Part shown: piece after piece, positions 63,887 to 64,000 of the stretch
How the letters are laid out: each line of letters starts with the position of its first letter
How positions within the stretch are numbered: the first letter of the stretch is position 1
Assembly (NCBI GenBank): GCA_949285075.1
Contig: CASDXF010000005.1
Span: 29,422-93,421, forward strand
DNA: 64,000 nt
Origin: an uncultured Bacteroides sp.
GTDB taxonomy: Bacteria; Bacteroidota; Bacteroidia; Bacteroidales; Bacteroidaceae
Direction: 5' to 3'
Translations under genes and position numbers: made by a program
The notes under the pieces: model-generated
Told to the model about the DNA's origin: nothing
What the model saw: the letters and a program-made list of their open reading frames with translations, nothing else
Databases searched by the model: none

Positions 63887-64000
63887 ATGCCTGACCAAAG
63901 ATTTGAACAAGAATATTAGCGAAATAGCATAGATTGTTTAAATTTGCGGGCAAGATGACGTTTACGGGCGGAATATCAGGAAATAGGAACGATAAAAAAG
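63887..64000 (+). pseudogene. Displaced RHS core fragment
   Basis: Starting CTGACCAAAGATTTGAACAA, this matches the RHS gene at 62216-62290 over about 60-80 bp but with several frame changes and a different sequence farther on (CLNLRAR, then MTFTGGISG). It has no start and runs to the window edge. It looks like the remnant of a second RHS gene from which a tail and immunity gene were copied or lost. Confidence 0.6.

Overview
The window looks like the chromosome of a Bacteroidales bacterium, probably Bacteroidaceae. The evidence is a fused SecDF, Bacteroidota-type promoters (TTTG, about 19 bp, then TAnnTTTG), a 'smalltalk' small protein beside an HU-like protein, a DUF4271-hemD-rnpA-yidD-tatD-tyrS cluster, a succinate/acetate CoA-transferase and large Bacteroidota-type RHS proteins. 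The backbone is GC-rich for this group. No 16S rRNA or species marker is present, so I do not name a species.

Layout. 1-28 kb is mostly housekeeping: the end of a SulP transporter, a broken GH43 gene, a radical SAM protein, a flavin-binding oxidoreductase-like protein, a large MG2-type secreted protein, secDF, cbpA-cbpM, a probable small RNA, an EEP-family membrane protein, two overlapping rhomboids, HU, argS, a YfhO-like membrane protein, ahcY, a C-terminal processing protease, a PfkB kinase, two identical tRNA-Asn genes, a broken SGNH-hydrolase gene, a CoA-transferase and an AraC regulator. 29.0-42.0 kb is an AT-rich accessory island. 42.3-53.7 kb returns to backbone: LOG, the DUF4271-to-tyrS cluster, a broken alpha/beta hydrolase with a divergent AraC gene, a GH78 rhamnosidase, another AraC gene and an MFS exporter. 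54.4-64 kb holds HU-like and smalltalk genes, then two giant RHS proteins, an AT-rich toxin-like tail, a candidate immunity protein and a leftover fragment of a second RHS gene.

The island is the most unusual part. It is built of operon-plus-leader units. An almost identical element of about 370 bp, carrying a promoter, a 63-68 codon frame and an intrinsic terminator, sits directly upstream of three operons in the same orientation: an AraC gene, a seven-gene operon (SF1 helicase, TPR/OB protein, two proteins of unknown family, a lipoprotein, an ADP-ribosylglycohydrolase, and a 606-residue protein of unknown family), and a three-gene operon (HNH nuclease, coiled-coil protein, DUF4407 membrane protein). 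I infer that these are exchangeable conflict or defence cassettes under one shared attenuating leader.

Two dispersed noncoding repeat families mark the backbone. One is a 22-bp-period array at seven intergenic sites. The other is a 241-287 bp element present twice, with a covarying hairpin and a 23-bp palindromic unit in one or three copies. Three genes share an odd fate: both ends are kept and the middle is deleted, and two of them lie directly next to the 241-287 bp element.
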